A model generated the notes under the pieces. That model worked only from the letters and a program-made list of their open reading frames with translations, was not told the DNA's origin and did no database searches. Source: CAYGDP01 sp964348665 (GTDB lineage: Bacteria; Verrucomicrobiota; Verrucomicrobiia; Palsa-1439; CAYGDP01). Taken from it: a stretch of 46,508 nt of DNA. Where the stretch lies: the NCBI GenBank assembly GCA_964348665.1, contig CAYGDP010000028.1, positions 1 through 46,508 on the forward strand, read 5' to 3'. This document shows, piece after piece, positions 24,414 through 34,212 of this stretch (the stretch's first letter is position 1; each line of letters starts with the position of its first letter). Position numbers and translations under genes: made by a program.

Positions 24414-27245
24414 TTAATCCTTCCTCGGTCGCAGTTGGACGATGTAGCGGATGATTTGTTGACGCCACTCTTCGAGTTTGTCGTCCACGGCGGTCGGGCC
24501 TGCGCCCCCGGCTTCGCTGCCGGTGATCAGGCCGCTCTCGGGCCATTCGGGGATTTGCTTGCGGATTTTATCGAGGAACGATTTGGCTTCGGCGGCGGTG
24601 GTATTTCCGCCGGCGTTTGCGATGAGCGATTCCAAATACGAGACGTAGCGATAATCGTTGATGCCTTCGCGGCTGAGTTCGTAGCCGAGCGTGGCGAGCG
24701 GACCATCGGGCGAGGGGAAGACCGCGCCTTCGCCTTCGGTGAAGATGTCGAAGGGGCGTTCGCGCCATTGGTAATGCCATTGCCAGTAACCGCGCGCTCC
24801 TTGCGCCCATGGATAGAAGCCGAAGACGAATCGCCCAATGCCCGCGTTGTAGAACCAAAGTTTTTGTTTGGGATTCGCCTTTGCCATCGCGATTTGTTTT
24901 TTCGATCCTGCCCAGGGATGTGTTTGCAGAACATCCATCAGCGGAATCATCGGCAGATAATCCACGCCGTTGTTCTCGTCGCCCATCGGGGTGACGGTCG
25001 TGTGCAGGTTTGGGACTTGTCGCGCCAGTTGCAGATATTTCATCGTGTCGGCAAGATTGCGATTCCAGTCCTGCACCATTTGCTCGCGCGGTTCGTCCAC
25101 GAGCCACCAGAGCAGTTTCAGGCCGCGCTCGTCGGCCCATTGCTGCACTTGGGTGAGTCCATCAATGTAGGCGGCATTGAATTCAGGGCTGAATTCCTTG
25201 AGCAGCCCGTCTTTGCGGCGCGCGCCGAGTCGGTAATTGGCGAATTGCAGTGGGCTGATCAGAAATTCCTGTCGCAAATCGAAGCTGGCTTGTTTGAGCG
25301 CCTGGTATTCTTGCGCGAGCTGCGCAAAATCCAGTTTTACTTCCACCTTACCTTCTTTTGTCCGGCGGACGGTGGCGTTGGGAAACGACAGCGAGAGACT
25401 GTTGCAGCCATGAGCTCGAAGGTCGGCAAGCTCGCTTCGCAACATTGCTCGCGCGCCTTCACGGTCGTTGGTGAGCGAATAGCGGTAGTTGAGTCCGTCG
25501 CTCCACGGGTTCGAGTAGTAATAACTCACAGTGAAATCTTCCGCTGGCGGCAATTCGATGGGGAGAACATGGACAGTGACGCGAACGGTCAGAGGCGGAC
25601 GACCGTCGGCTTTGATGGTGATGTCGGCGTTATAGGGTGTGTACGAGCGGATGGGATTGCGGACGACGAGAACGTATTGACGGGTGAATCCGCGCGGCAT
25701 ATCTGTGATGGGTCGCACCGGGACGAGATAACTCGGTGTCGGCGTGAAAACTCCTTTGGGACCTTGTCGTTCGAGATAACGCACCTCGCGCAGTTCGTAG
25801 CCTTCTTTTGGCCAAAGCCCCATGCCCCAACCGAGATCACTGATACTGACTTGAACGCCAGCAAGGTCTTCGAACGAGTGAATGGCAAAACTTGCAGTGT
25901 CCGACCCGAACCACGGCACGTTCAATGTCAGATCCTCGGCGCGCTCGCTCGGCGCTGGGATCGTGTTCGGATGAATCGGCTTGTGCAAGGGACGCGTGAA
26001 CGCGACAAATCCGCGCTTGCGGTCGGCCGCAGGCCAACCTTCCGGTTTGTTGGTTTGCTTCGGCAAGTTGAGGAGGTAATGTTTAGAAAAGAATTCCTTG
26101 CGCCGCGCTTCGTGCAGTGTTTTCAGCCATTGTTCCGCGTCCGGATTCGATGCCGCCGGCCAGACCGCGAGGAAATGGGCGTTGCAAGAGTCGAACGTAA
26201 TATCCAGATGTCCGTCTGTCGCATTCGCGGTTCCAACGCGGACCGGAAGCTCGGGGTCAATATATTTGGCGAATGCATCCTGATTTGGCGCATACTCGCG
26301 CAGCATTCCCGCAAACAAATGTTTGGTCGTCGGCGCCGTTTGCGGGGTGATGATCGCCTCGAATAATGTCGCGCTACCCGATCGCACCCCGAATGTTCGC
26401 ACCGGCGTCGGTGGACGCGCAATCCACGCCACGCCGAATTCGCCGTCCGGCAAATCCACGCGAAGTGTATGCTGAAACGGCCCGTAGTGACTGCCTCCGA
26501 CCCAATCTCCCGCCAATGAATCCGGCGCGCCGTCGTTGCCATCGTGAAACCCCTCTTTGTCGAGCCAGCCGAAGCCTGATTTGGGGTCGTATCCATTGAT
26601 AGCGGTGACACGAGTCGCTCCTGGCCAGAGCGGCGAGTTGGCAGGACCGAAATCAAGCACATGCAATCCGTTAACTGTCACGGTGGCGCCAGAGATTTTT
26701 TCCAGCCGGACATTGTCGAGATACAGCACGACAGGTTGTTTTGGATTGGCGCGGAAAAAACTGAAACTGCGCATCTTGGCAAGGTCGAGTGGTCGAGGTT
26801 GCACGTCGTCGGCCGTGCGCAAACTGGCGAGGGGAACCTCGATGGCATTCTTACCCGCGCGCAGGGTCAGCTCCACATACGACGCAGTAAACCATTTGGT
26901 TGTCTGCGCATCATTCAAGCGCATCGTGAGTGTGACGATTGCGTCGGTGGGATTGAAAATATCAGCTTTCAGCACATCGAACCCGGTCCAGTCGCCGACG
27001 AGCGGCTTCGCTTCCGCGTGCAGGCCGGGGTAGCCCTCGGTGGAGACGGGGTAGGAAAGTTTGACGGCTTGTTTGCCGGACGCGACCGCGTTTGGCTCGT
27101 TGGAGAGTTCGGCTTGCAGGCCGGTTGTCCGCGCCCAACCGTTGAGCGCCTCCTCGGTTTCAAAATCTCCCAGCAGCCTCACATCGTCGGCGAGGGAAAC
27201 ATTGGCGATGACTACGAGGATGATCGAGACTGCGAATTGCTTCAC
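24414..27245 (-). CDS. Large secreted DUF4091 / GH123-like hydrolase
   Basis: The 943-aa protein starts with a signal peptide (MKQFAVSIILVVIANVSLA). An N-terminal beta-sandwich carbohydrate-binding-like region (FETEEALNGWART, VVLYLDNVRLEKI) follows. The C-terminal third is a TIM-barrel DUF4091 region: YYYSNPWSDGLNYRYSL, LLWWLVDEPRE (candidate acid/base pair), THPWAGSKKQ, WYNAGIGRFVFGFYPW-type segment, and the characteristic SREGINDYRYVSYLE. Such proteins are related to GH123-type glycoside hydrolases; the actual sugar is unknown. A secreted protein of unknown function lies upstream on the same strand. Confidence 0.85.
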   Translation of the reverse strand: MKQFAVSIILVVIANVSLADDVRLLGDFETEEALNGWARTTGLQAELSNEPNAVASGKQAVKLSYPVSTEGYPGLHAEAKPLVGDWTGFDVLKADIFNPTDAIVTLTMRLNDAQTTKWFTASYVELTLRAGKNAIEVPLASLRTADDVQPRPLDLAKMRSFSFFRANPKQPVVLYLDNVRLEKISGATVTVNGLHVLDFGPANSPLWPGATRVTAINGYDPKSGFGWLDKEGFHDGNDGAPDSLAGDWVGGSHYGPFQHTLRVDLPDGEFGVAWIARPPTPVRTFGVRSGSATLFEAIITPQTAPTTKHLFAGMLREYAPNQDAFAKYIDPELPVRVGTANATDGHLDITFDSCNAHFLAVWPAASNPDAEQWLKTLHEARRKEFFSKHYLLNLPKQTNKPEGWPAADRKRGFVAFTRPLHKPIHPNTIPAPSERAEDLTLNVPWFGSDTASFAIHSFEDLAGVQVSISDLGWGMGLWPKEGYELREVRYLERQGPKGVFTPTPSYLVPVRPITDMPRGFTRQYVLVVRNPIRSYTPYNADITIKADGRPPLTVRVTVHVLPIELPPAEDFTVSYYYSNPWSDGLNYRYSLTNDREGARAMLRSELADLRAHGCNSLSLSFPNATVRRTKEGKVEVKLDFAQLAQEYQALKQASFDLRQEFLISPLQFANYRLGARRKDGLLKEFSPEFNAAYIDGLTQVQQWADERGLKLLWWLVDEPREQMVQDWNRNLADTMKYLQLARQVPNLHTTVTPMGDENNGVDYLPMIPLMDVLQTHPWAGSKKQIAMAKANPKQKLWFYNAGIGRFVFGFYPWAQGARGYWQWHYQWRERPFDIFTEGEGAVFPSPDGPLATLGYELSREGINDYRYVSYLESLIANAGGNTTAAEAKSFLDKIRKQIPEWPESGLITGSEAGGAGPTAVDDKLEEWRQQIIRYIVQLRPRKD

Positions 27246-27341
27246 GACACCAACATAACACTGCGGCTACGCGGAGAGAACAGTTTTTTCACGCGAATAC
27301 TGTCAGAACACAGGTTGTTGCGAAGGACGTGGCGAATGAAG

Positions 27342-28481
27342 TTACGGGGAGCCTAATTTTTCAAAGACGAGCGGCGAATGTGTCCTGGGGAGACTGGACA
27401 TCACAAAAAACTTTCCTCGGGCGAGGAACGCATCGCCAGCCGTGGCACGAATGCCTTTCCAGCCTGCGATTTCGACTTCGGTAAACTTGGCTTGCTCGGG
27501 ATGTTGTTTTTCCGCGATCGTCTGGAAGGCTTTGATACAGATCTTGGCGGAGGTTTCGTCGTTCATCTCGGCGACAAAGAGTTCGTTGCCGCGGTTGGGT
27601 CCGTGCGGGTTGGCGCTCAAGAACGACGCGGGCTTTCGGAAACCTTCTTCGGTGCGGTATTTGATGCGCCAGATTCGTTTGGCGCGTTGTTTTGTGGTTT
27701 CGGCAAAGGCGTGATAGAGCACCGTATTGCTTTGGTACCAGCCCAGATAGCCAGCGCTATGGTTTCCCGCGCTCAACAAGCCTTTCGGAGCGAATGCAGG
27801 CGGCGAAGTGGTGATCTGTGGCGCGCCTACCCGGCTCACGCCGTCCTTCGGTTGCGCGTCCCAATCGGCGTCGAGTTTCTGGCTTGGACTGGGCAGCACA
27901 CCCACCAGCAAATTGGTTTCGGCGAACGCCTTGGCTGCGCGCACCACGCCAGCGGTCCCGTTGCCCGTGATTTTAAAGACAAAAAATTCCTCCGGATGCT
28001 GTTTGTCCTCACTGCGATGTTTAGGAAGCGTGCCCATGGACCGGAGATACAGGGTGTAGAGATTGTTGTCAGGCTCGATGTAACCGACATCCGCGCCCGT
28101 GAACCGGCCGAATCCGCCAACCGAAAAATAATCGGGAGGTTTTGCGAGGTGCTCGACCTTCGCCTTTTGAAGCGGATCCACGGCAATCTTGCCCCAGCAC
28201 TCGCGCGAGATGATATTGCTCGACCAGGTGCCAACCGCAATGATGTGCGAGAGCGCCGCGCGCGCCGAATCCTTCTTGAGCGTTTCGGCGGTAACAAGAT
28301 TGTCCTTCGGGCCGCCGGCGGCGCGAAATTTTTCGGCCAGCATGATCGCCGCCTGACGTTCCTCGGTGGGCGCTTTCTCGCCGTAGCAAACGACGGCGTC
28401 CTTTGCCAACGCCAGAAAAATATCGGCGCGAGCCAGCGGATCGAATAAGAGAATGACAAGCCAGGCAAACCGAAGCTTCAC
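27342..28481 (-). CDS. Secreted protein of unknown function
   Basis: A GTG start at 28481 gives a signal peptide (VKLRFAWLVILLFDPLARA) and a 379-aa product. The frame extends to 28766 but that part lies inside fumarase. The mature protein has APTEERQAAIMLAEKFRAAGG, LSHIIAVGTWSSN, a central VFKITGNGTAGVVRAAKAFAE segment and a C-terminal AGWKGIRATAGDAFLARG. The N-terminal pattern loosely recalls sugar-enzyme-associated domains such as DUF4838, but I cannot assign it. No SD is obvious. Confidence 0.7.
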   Translation of the reverse strand: MKLRFAWLVILLFDPLARADIFLALAKDAVVCYGEKAPTEERQAAIMLAEKFRAAGGPKDNLVTAETLKKDSARAALSHIIAVGTWSSNIISRECWGKIAVDPLQKAKVEHLAKPPDYFSVGGFGRFTGADVGYIEPDNNLYTLYLRSMGTLPKHRSEDKQHPEEFFVFKITGNGTAGVVRAAKAFAETNLLVGVLPSPSQKLDADWDAQPKDGVSRVGAPQITTSPPAFAPKGLLSAGNHSAGYLGWYQSNTVLYHAFAETTKQRAKRIWRIKYRTEEGFRKPASFLSANPHGPNRGNELFVAEMNDETSAKICIKAFQTIAEKQHPEQAKFTEVEIAGWKGIRATAGDAFLARGKFFVMSSLPRTHSPLVFEKLGSP

Positions 28482-28543
28482 GGGGAGACTGTAACCAAGG
28501 AATTGTCTGACGGCCAGTTCATTTCTAGGCACCACTGATACTT

Positions 28544-29959
28544 CTATTCTCCGCCTTTGCCGCGAATGCCCGGCTCGGTCATGGGACGAAGTTCGAGCAG
28601 GGCGGAGATTTCTGAATCGCTCAAGCCCGTTTCCGCCTTGGCGATTTCGCGCACGGTTTTGCCGGTCGCATGCGCTTTCTTGGCAATGGCCGCGGCCTTG
28701 TCGTAGCCGATCTTCGGCGCGAGCGAGGTGCACATGGCCAGGCTCAATTCGATGAGGCTTTCGCACCGGCCTTTGTCCGCCTCAATGCCTCGCACGCATT
28801 TCTCCGCGAAGTTATTCGAGGCAGCGGCGAGCAAGTGACAATTGACGAGCAAATGCGTCGCCATCAAAGGCATTCCCACGTTCAATTCCAGCAAACTCTC
28901 CAGACCTCCAAGGGTGATCGCGACGTCGCTGCCGATGACGTGCGCGGAAACCTGGCGGACGCTCTCAATGATGACGGGATTAACTTTGCCGGGCATGATC
29001 GAGCTGCCGGGCTGGACGGCGGGTAGCTTGATTTCCTGCAAGCCGCAACGCGGTCCGAGCGAGAGGATGCGGATGTTGTTGGCGACGGTGGCGAGACTGA
29101 CGGCGACGCCGCGTAGGGCGCCGCTGATTTCCACGGCTTCATCGCGCGCGCCTTGCGCTTCAAAATGATTCTTGGCCTCGAATAGCGGCAGTTCGGTTTC
29201 CTTCGCCATGATGGCAATGGCGCGTCTGGCAAATTCGAGGTGGGCGTTCAACCCCGTGCCCGTTGCGGTGCCACCCAAGGCAAGCTCATAGAGCGATTCG
29301 CTGGCACGTTTTACGCGAGCGATGCTGTGTTCGATCTGGCTGGCGTATCCTGCAAATTCCTGACCCAGGCGCACTGGCGTGGCATCTTGGAGATGGGTGC
29401 GCCCGATTTTCAGGATGTCATCGAAAACTTTGGCTTTCTTGGCAAGTTCCTTCTGCAACGCGCCTAGCGACGGCAGAAGTTCGTCGTGAATCGCTTCCAG
29501 AGTGGAGAGGTGCATCGCCGTCGGCACAACGTCGTTGCTCGATTGACATAAATTGACGTGGTCGTTGGGATGAACGGGTGATTTATCGCCGCGTTTGCCG
29601 CCCAGCAATTCGTTGGCGCGACTGGCGATGACCTCGTTCGCGTTCATGTTCGTCGAGGTCGCCGAGCCAGTCTGGAAAACATCAATCGGGAACTGGGCGT
29701 CGAGCTTTCCCTCCATCACTTCCGTGGAAGCCTTCGCGATTGCGTCGGCGATTTTTTTGTCGAGCAACCCCAGATCGAGATTCGCCTTGGCAGCGGCGTG
29801 TTTGATGCGTCCCATGGCGCGGATGAATCGCGGCGGCATTGGCCAACCGCTGATGGGGAAGTTCTCCACTGCGCGTTGGGTTTGCACGCCGTAGTAGGCG
29901 TCGGCCGGCACGTGCAGCTCGCCCATGGAATCTTTTTCAGTGCGGAATTCAGATTTCAA
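28544..29959 (-). CDS. fumC: Fumarate hydratase class II
   Basis: This 471-aa enzyme interconverts fumarate and malate in the TCA cycle. Motifs are SEFRTEKDSMGELHVP at the N-terminus, QTQRAVENFPISG, GRTHLQDATPVRLGQEF, TGTGLNAH and the superfamily signature GSSIMPGKVNP. I chose TTG 29959 because AGGAG lies 5-6 nt upstream and the family N-terminus begins right there. An ATG at 30022 would add 21 unrelated residues. The next gene starts 62 nt downstream. Confidence 0.95.
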   Translation of the reverse strand: MKSEFRTEKDSMGELHVPADAYYGVQTQRAVENFPISGWPMPPRFIRAMGRIKHAAAKANLDLGLLDKKIADAIAKASTEVMEGKLDAQFPIDVFQTGSATSTNMNANEVIASRANELLGGKRGDKSPVHPNDHVNLCQSSNDVVPTAMHLSTLEAIHDELLPSLGALQKELAKKAKVFDDILKIGRTHLQDATPVRLGQEFAGYASQIEHSIARVKRASESLYELALGGTATGTGLNAHLEFARRAIAIMAKETELPLFEAKNHFEAQGARDEAVEISGALRGVAVSLATVANNIRILSLGPRCGLQEIKLPAVQPGSSIMPGKVNPVIIESVRQVSAHVIGSDVAITLGGLESLLELNVGMPLMATHLLVNCHLLAAASNNFAEKCVRGIEADKGRCESLIELSLAMCTSLAPKIGYDKAAAIAKKAHATGKTVREIAKAETGLSDSEISALLELRPMTEPGIRGKGGE

Positions 29960-30046
29960 AGTGTCTCCTGGATTTTGATTGGTCTGGAAGTCGCTCTTAC
30001 CGCAAACCGGCGCGCGAGGCAAGGTTTTTGGATGGAATCAGCCGCG

Positions 30047-30433
30047 TCAGGACTTGGCCGGAGACGCCCGGAGAGTGGTAATGACAAATTGGGTGACAGC
30101 GGGGTCGATCTGTCCCGACTCGGCCTCGAAAAGTTTGGCAATCTCGTTGCAATCATAGTCGCCGTTCGGCAGAAGGATCGGCGACATTTTGTAGCGCAGC
30201 TTGGTCATTTCGTTGCGGGTCTCGCCGTCGTCCACGCGGTTGAACACGCAACCGTCGGCAGCCGTCCAGGTAAGTGCGTGCTCGGTCGAGCCGTCGCGGA
30301 TGGCCAGCTGGAATCGCTCGATTCCTCCGTGCGGCTCCTGCCAGAGCACGAGGTCGAACGCGTCGCTGTTGAACCAGCGTCGCCGTCCCGGCCCGCTCTC
30401 TCGCGTCCGAATGCCTTTGATTTCCCGTAGCAT
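30047..30433 (-). CDS. Conserved hypothetical protein (about 128 aa)
   Basis: The protein begins MLREIKGIRTRESGPGRRRWFNSDAFDLVLW and carries ERFQLAIRDGSTEHALTW, VDDGETRNEMTKLRYKMSPILLPNG and TQFVITTLRAS. It matches my recall of a small cytosolic family of unknown function with a conserved RRWF and VDDGE. It lies between fumC and the clp cluster. Confidence 0.72.
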   Translation of the reverse strand: MLREIKGIRTRESGPGRRRWFNSDAFDLVLWQEPHGGIERFQLAIRDGSTEHALTWTAADGCVFNRVDDGETRNEMTKLRYKMSPILLPNGDYDCNEIAKLFEAESGQIDPAVTQFVITTLRASPAKS

Positions 30434-30601
30434 GATCGCGTCTTCTCCGTGATCAAAACTCTCCCCGCGCTATTACAAAAAATCACGGAGCGAGACAAGA
30501 TGGAAATGTTGCTCGTGATTTCAAGAACTGAAGAGAGCGCTTGACTCAAATCAGGCTCGGCTGTGGGCCAGCTATTAAAAACTACGCCCTCGATTCTATG
30601 A

Positions 30602-30910
30602 TTAATTAGCGCGCGTCCAAAGCTTCTTGGCAATCACATAGCCAAATACCACAGATAGGAGCGAACCCACAGAGACAGCGATTTTGACCGCATAACCAGG
30701 AATGGTCCCAGCCTTGACAGCAAAGATTGTCGCCGTGATTATCGCTACTGCACATGCGAAGCCAATTCCCCACGCACCAAAATAGAAGGCAAAAGGTCTC
30801 GCCTCGTTTCCTTCGCCTTTTTTTAATTCGTCTGGTTTCTTCGGTTCTTTTATTTCTTGCCTCCCTTCGGAAAAGTCATTTGATTTTCCCGTGTTCAAGG
30901 TGGTTCCCAT
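30602..30910 (-). CDS. Small membrane protein downstream of clpX
   Basis: The 102-aa protein has a charged N-terminus rich in K, E and G, then two hydrophobic segments (FYFGAWGIGFACAVAIITATIF and VKIAVSVGSLLSVVFGYVIA). Its start ATG lies 6 nt after the clpX stop, so it is very likely co-transcribed with clpX. No family recognised. Confidence 0.65.
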   Translation of the reverse strand: MGTTLNTGKSNDFSEGRQEIKEPKKPDELKKGEGNEARPFAFYFGAWGIGFACAVAIITATIFAVKAGTIPGYAVKIAVSVGSLLSVVFGYVIAKKLWTRAN

Positions 30911-30916
30911 TATTGT

Positions 30917-32218
30917 TTACGCAACTTTGCGTTCGCCCTCGCGCCGCTTTTTGAGAATCGGGGCGCGGGTGCCCTCGACGACGGCGCGGTTGATGGTGAC
31001 GCGTTCGAGGTCGGTGCGGCTGGGGAGTTCGTACATGAGATCGAGCATGAGGTATTCGAGCATGGACCGGAGCGCGCGGGCGCCGGTGCCTTTGGTGATG
31101 GCAGTCTGGGCGAGGGCGCGTAGGGCGTCCTTGGTAAATTCGAGCTGCACGCCTTCCATCGAAAAAAGTTTCTGATACTGCTTGGTCAGCGCGTTTTTGG
31201 TTTGGGTGAGGATGGCGACGAGTTCATCTTCGGTGAGCGGGTCAAGGACGTTAACGACGGGGAGACGCCCGATAAACTCCGGGATCATTCCAAAGTTCAG
31301 GAGATCTTCCGGCTCGACGTGGTGGAGCAGTTCTTCGTCGCGGATGCTGACGACGCGCTGGTCGCTGCCGAACCCGACAGCGTTTTTGCCGAGGCGGCGG
31401 CGGATGATTTTGTCGAGACCGACGAACGCGCCGCCGCAGATGAAGAGAACGTGTTCGGTGTTGACGCGGATGTATTCCTGGTGCGGATGTTTGCGTCCGC
31501 CCTGCGGAGGGACGGCGCAAACGGTTCCTTCAAGGATTTTCAGAAGGGCTTGCTGCACGCCTTCGCCGCTGACGTCGCGGGTGATGCTGGCGCTGTCGGA
31601 TTTGCGGCCGATTTTGTCGATTTCGTCAATATAGACGATGCCGATTTCAGCGCGTTTCACGTCGTAATTGGAGTTTTGGAGGAGGCGAAGAATGATGTTC
31701 TCGACGTCTTCGCCGACGTATCCGGCTTCCGTAAGCGTGGTGGCGTCGGCCATGGCGAAGGGCACATCAAGGGTTTTGGCGAGCGTGCGCGCCAGAAGGG
31801 TTTTGCCGCTGCCGGTGGGGCCGCAGAGAAGGATGTTGGATTTTTCCAGTTCGACCTCTGGTTGGACCGGCAAAGGGGAGGCCGTGGAAACAGTCGTGGT
31901 GGTCGGGTTCGGCGCGGAGGCGAGGGAATGTTGGATGCGTTTGTAATGATTGTGGACGGCGACGGCGAGGGATTTCTTGACGAGATCCTGGCCGATGACA
32001 TGGTCGTCGAGTTGCCGTTTGATTTCTTCGGGCTTGAACAGCCGGACGCGAGGGGCGTTGGTGCGGCTGTCGCCGGCGAGTTCTTTGTCGAGGAGCGACT
32101 TGCACCTGGTAACGCACTGGTCGCAGATATAGACGCCGGGACCTTCGATGAGTTTGCGGACTTCGCTATGCGCTTTGCCGCAAAAACTGCACATTGTCAG
32201 ATTGGTCGGCCGCGCCAT
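30917..32218 (-). CDS. clpX: ATP-dependent protease ATP-binding subunit ClpX
   Basis: The 433-aa AAA+ unfoldase feeds substrates to ClpP. It has an N-terminal zinc-binding domain (C10, C13, C32, C35), Walker A GPTGSGKT, Walker B IVYIDEIDKI, the pore loop region GYVGEDVENI and the sensor and lid motifs GTGARALRSMLE. The ClpP-docking loop reads VGF (KNAVGFGS). It lies 27 nt downstream of clpP, in the conserved tig-clpP-clpX order. Confidence 0.98.
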   Translation of the reverse strand: MARPTNLTMCSFCGKAHSEVRKLIEGPGVYICDQCVTRCKSLLDKELAGDSRTNAPRVRLFKPEEIKRQLDDHVIGQDLVKKSLAVAVHNHYKRIQHSLASAPNPTTTTVSTASPLPVQPEVELEKSNILLCGPTGSGKTLLARTLAKTLDVPFAMADATTLTEAGYVGEDVENIILRLLQNSNYDVKRAEIGIVYIDEIDKIGRKSDSASITRDVSGEGVQQALLKILEGTVCAVPPQGGRKHPHQEYIRVNTEHVLFICGGAFVGLDKIIRRRLGKNAVGFGSDQRVVSIRDEELLHHVEPEDLLNFGMIPEFIGRLPVVNVLDPLTEDELVAILTQTKNALTKQYQKLFSMEGVQLEFTKDALRALAQTAITKGTGARALRSMLEYLMLDLMYELPSRTDLERVTINRAVVEGTRAPILKKRREGERKVA

Positions 32219-32245
32219 GGTGGATTGGGGCTTTCCGGTACCCGA

Positions 32246-32902
32246 TTATTTTTTATCCTCGGAGACGCCAATTTTCTTTTGGAGATCGCGACGTGAAACG
32301 AACACGTCGTCCACCAGCCCGTATTTTTTGGCGTCGGCGGCACTCATGAAAAAATCGCGGTCGGCGTCCTTGGCGATTTGATCGAGGGGTTGGCCGGTGT
32401 GGTGGGAGAGGATTTCGTTGAGCCGATCTTTCATCCGCAGGATTTCCTTGGCCTGGATGGCGATGTCGGTGGCTTGCCCTTGCGTGCCGCCCCACGGCTG
32501 ATGAATCATGATACGGGCGTTGGGGAGTGCGTTTCGTTTGCCTTTGGAGCCGGCAGCCAACAGTACGGCACCCATGCTGGCGGCTTGCCCGATACAGGTG
32601 GTTGCCACATCGCAGGCGACGAATTGCATCGTGTCGTAAATCGCCAGTCCGGACGTGACCGAACCGCCGGGGCTGTTGATGTACAGGTTGATATCCTTTT
32701 TGGGGTCTTCCATTTCGAGGTAGAGCATCTGCGCGATGATGAGACTGGCGGTGCCGTCGTCAATCCCTCCGCCCCCGATCATGATGATGCGGTCCTTGAG
32801 CAGCCGCGAAAAAATATCGTAGCCACGCTCCCCCCGGCCGGTTTGTTCGACCACCATCGGGACAAGATGCTGCGCACGTTCGATTGTAGATTCCTTGCTC
32901 AT
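32246..32902 (-). CDS. clpP: ATP-dependent Clp protease proteolytic subunit
   Basis: The 218-aa serine protease has the catalytic set Ser109 (GQAASMGAVLLAAG), His134 (IMIHQPWGG) and Asp183 (DADRDFFMSA). The hydrophobic-strand YINSPGGSVTSGLAIYDTM region is intact. Length is normal. Its ATG overlaps the tig stop (ATGA), and it is followed by clpX. Confidence 0.98.
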   Translation of the reverse strand: MSKESTIERAQHLVPMVVEQTGRGERGYDIFSRLLKDRIIMIGGGGIDDGTASLIIAQMLYLEMEDPKKDINLYINSPGGSVTSGLAIYDTMQFVACDVATTCIGQAASMGAVLLAAGSKGKRNALPNARIMIHQPWGGTQGQATDIAIQAKEILRMKDRLNEILSHHTGQPLDQIAKDADRDFFMSAADAKKYGLVDDVFVSRRDLQKKIGVSEDKK

Positions 32903-34209
32903 GCTGGTGACTCGACCTTAGCACTCTTGGTGAGGAAATCAAGAACCTTGTCCACGAGAATATCCGCCGCGACATCTTCCAGCGCGCCGTTTTCCTCCAA
33001 TTGGGAGCGTAACTGGCGGGGCGTCATCCGATACTGCGCCGCGAGGCTTGTGACTCGATCATTGAGTTCATCACGGGAGACGGCGATTTTCTCCGCCTCG
33101 GCAATTCGGCCGAGGAGCAATTGCGATTTCACTCGGTCGGCTGCTTCCCGTTGCGCGGAGGACATAATTCGGTCGCTCTCCTGGCTGATGGCATCATCAT
33201 CCGCTCCCTGCGCCTTGAGCGAGCGAACGATTTGGTTTACGCGATTGCGCGTTTCGCTGGCGACCAACGACGGCGGCAGCTCGAATGTCACGCGCGAACA
33301 CAATGTCGCGATGATCTGGTTGCGTTTATCTACCTCCGCCTGATGTTCCCGCTGATGAACCAGATCGGTCCGGATGCGCTGCCGCAAAAGCTCCAATGAA
33401 ACAAAGTCGAACGCCCGCGCAAACCCATCGTCCAGCGCCGGCAATTTTTTCTCTTTGATACCGACGATTTCCACGGAATATGTCCCTTGTTTGCCCTGCA
33501 GCTCTTTGGCGGGAAAATCAGGCGGAAACTCGACCAAGACCTGCCGTTTCTCGCCAATGTTCGCCCCGATCAGCTGGTCGCAGAATTTCGGGAGAAAGGT
33601 CTCGGCGTTCATGGCCAGCCAAAAATTTTTCGCCGCGCTAAGCGTCTTGGCGCGGGGCGCGAGTTCCACGATCGGTTTCCCATCGCAACGACCGTCGAAA
33701 TGGATTACCGCAAAATCGCCCATCGCCAGCGACCGTCCGGCGATGTCCGTAAACTCCGCGTGGCGTTCCTGTAAGGATTTCACGGTGTTTTCCACGTCGG
33801 CGTCCGTGACGTTGACCGAAGCGAGTTTCACGACGATTTCTTTGTAATCAGGCATGGGAAATTCCGGCACGATTTCGACGTGCGCCTCGTACCGGAGTGG
33901 CTGGTTGCGGGCGAACTCGATTTTCTCGATCCGGGGCAATCCGATGGTGCGAAGCTTTTGTTCGCGGCACGCCTCGCGAAATGAATCTGGGATCAGCGCG
34001 CGTTTGACTTCCTCCTCGATTTTCGCTGCGAATCGGGTTTCCACCATGGCTGTCGGGGCGCGACCGGTGCGGAAGCCGGGTAATTGAGCCATCCCTTGGA
34101 ATTGCTTGGCCACACGCAGGAATTCCTCGGATACGCTTTCGATGGCGACCTCGATGCGGAGGGTTTGCTGCGTGGGCGAAATTGTCTCGGTTTGGGCGGT
34201 GAATTTCAT
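32899..34209 (-). CDS. tig: Trigger factor
   Basis: The 436-aa ribosome-associated chaperone has the ribosome-binding signature region LPGFRTGRAPTAMVE (consensus GFRxGxxP), an FKBP-type PPIase domain (GDFAVIHFDGRCDGKPI) and an extended C-terminal arm domain. ATG 34209 lies only 3 nt after a terminator T-run, so it has no usual ribosome binding site (see the terminator feature). Its stop overlaps clpP. Confidence 0.95.
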   Translation of the reverse strand: MKFTAQTETISPTQQTLRIEVAIESVSEEFLRVAKQFQGMAQLPGFRTGRAPTAMVETRFAAKIEEEVKRALIPDSFREACREQKLRTIGLPRIEKIEFARNQPLRYEAHVEIVPEFPMPDYKEIVVKLASVNVTDADVENTVKSLQERHAEFTDIAGRSLAMGDFAVIHFDGRCDGKPIVELAPRAKTLSAAKNFWLAMNAETFLPKFCDQLIGANIGEKRQVLVEFPPDFPAKELQGKQGTYSVEIVGIKEKKLPALDDGFARAFDFVSLELLRQRIRTDLVHQREHQAEVDKRNQIIATLCSRVTFELPPSLVASETRNRVNQIVRSLKAQGADDDAISQESDRIMSSAQREAADRVKSQLLLGRIAEAEKIAVSRDELNDRVTSLAAQYRMTPRQLRSQLEENGALEDVAADILVDKVLDFLTKSAKVESPA

Positions 34210-34212
34210 ATG

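Noticed and set aside
24435..26366. A 643-codon plus-strand ORF over the DUF4091 gene
   Set aside because: Antisense to a well-formed secreted hydrolase; no motif recognised.
31202..32296. A 364-codon plus-strand ORF over clpX
   Set aside because: It is antisense to an unmistakable ClpX and has low-complexity composition.
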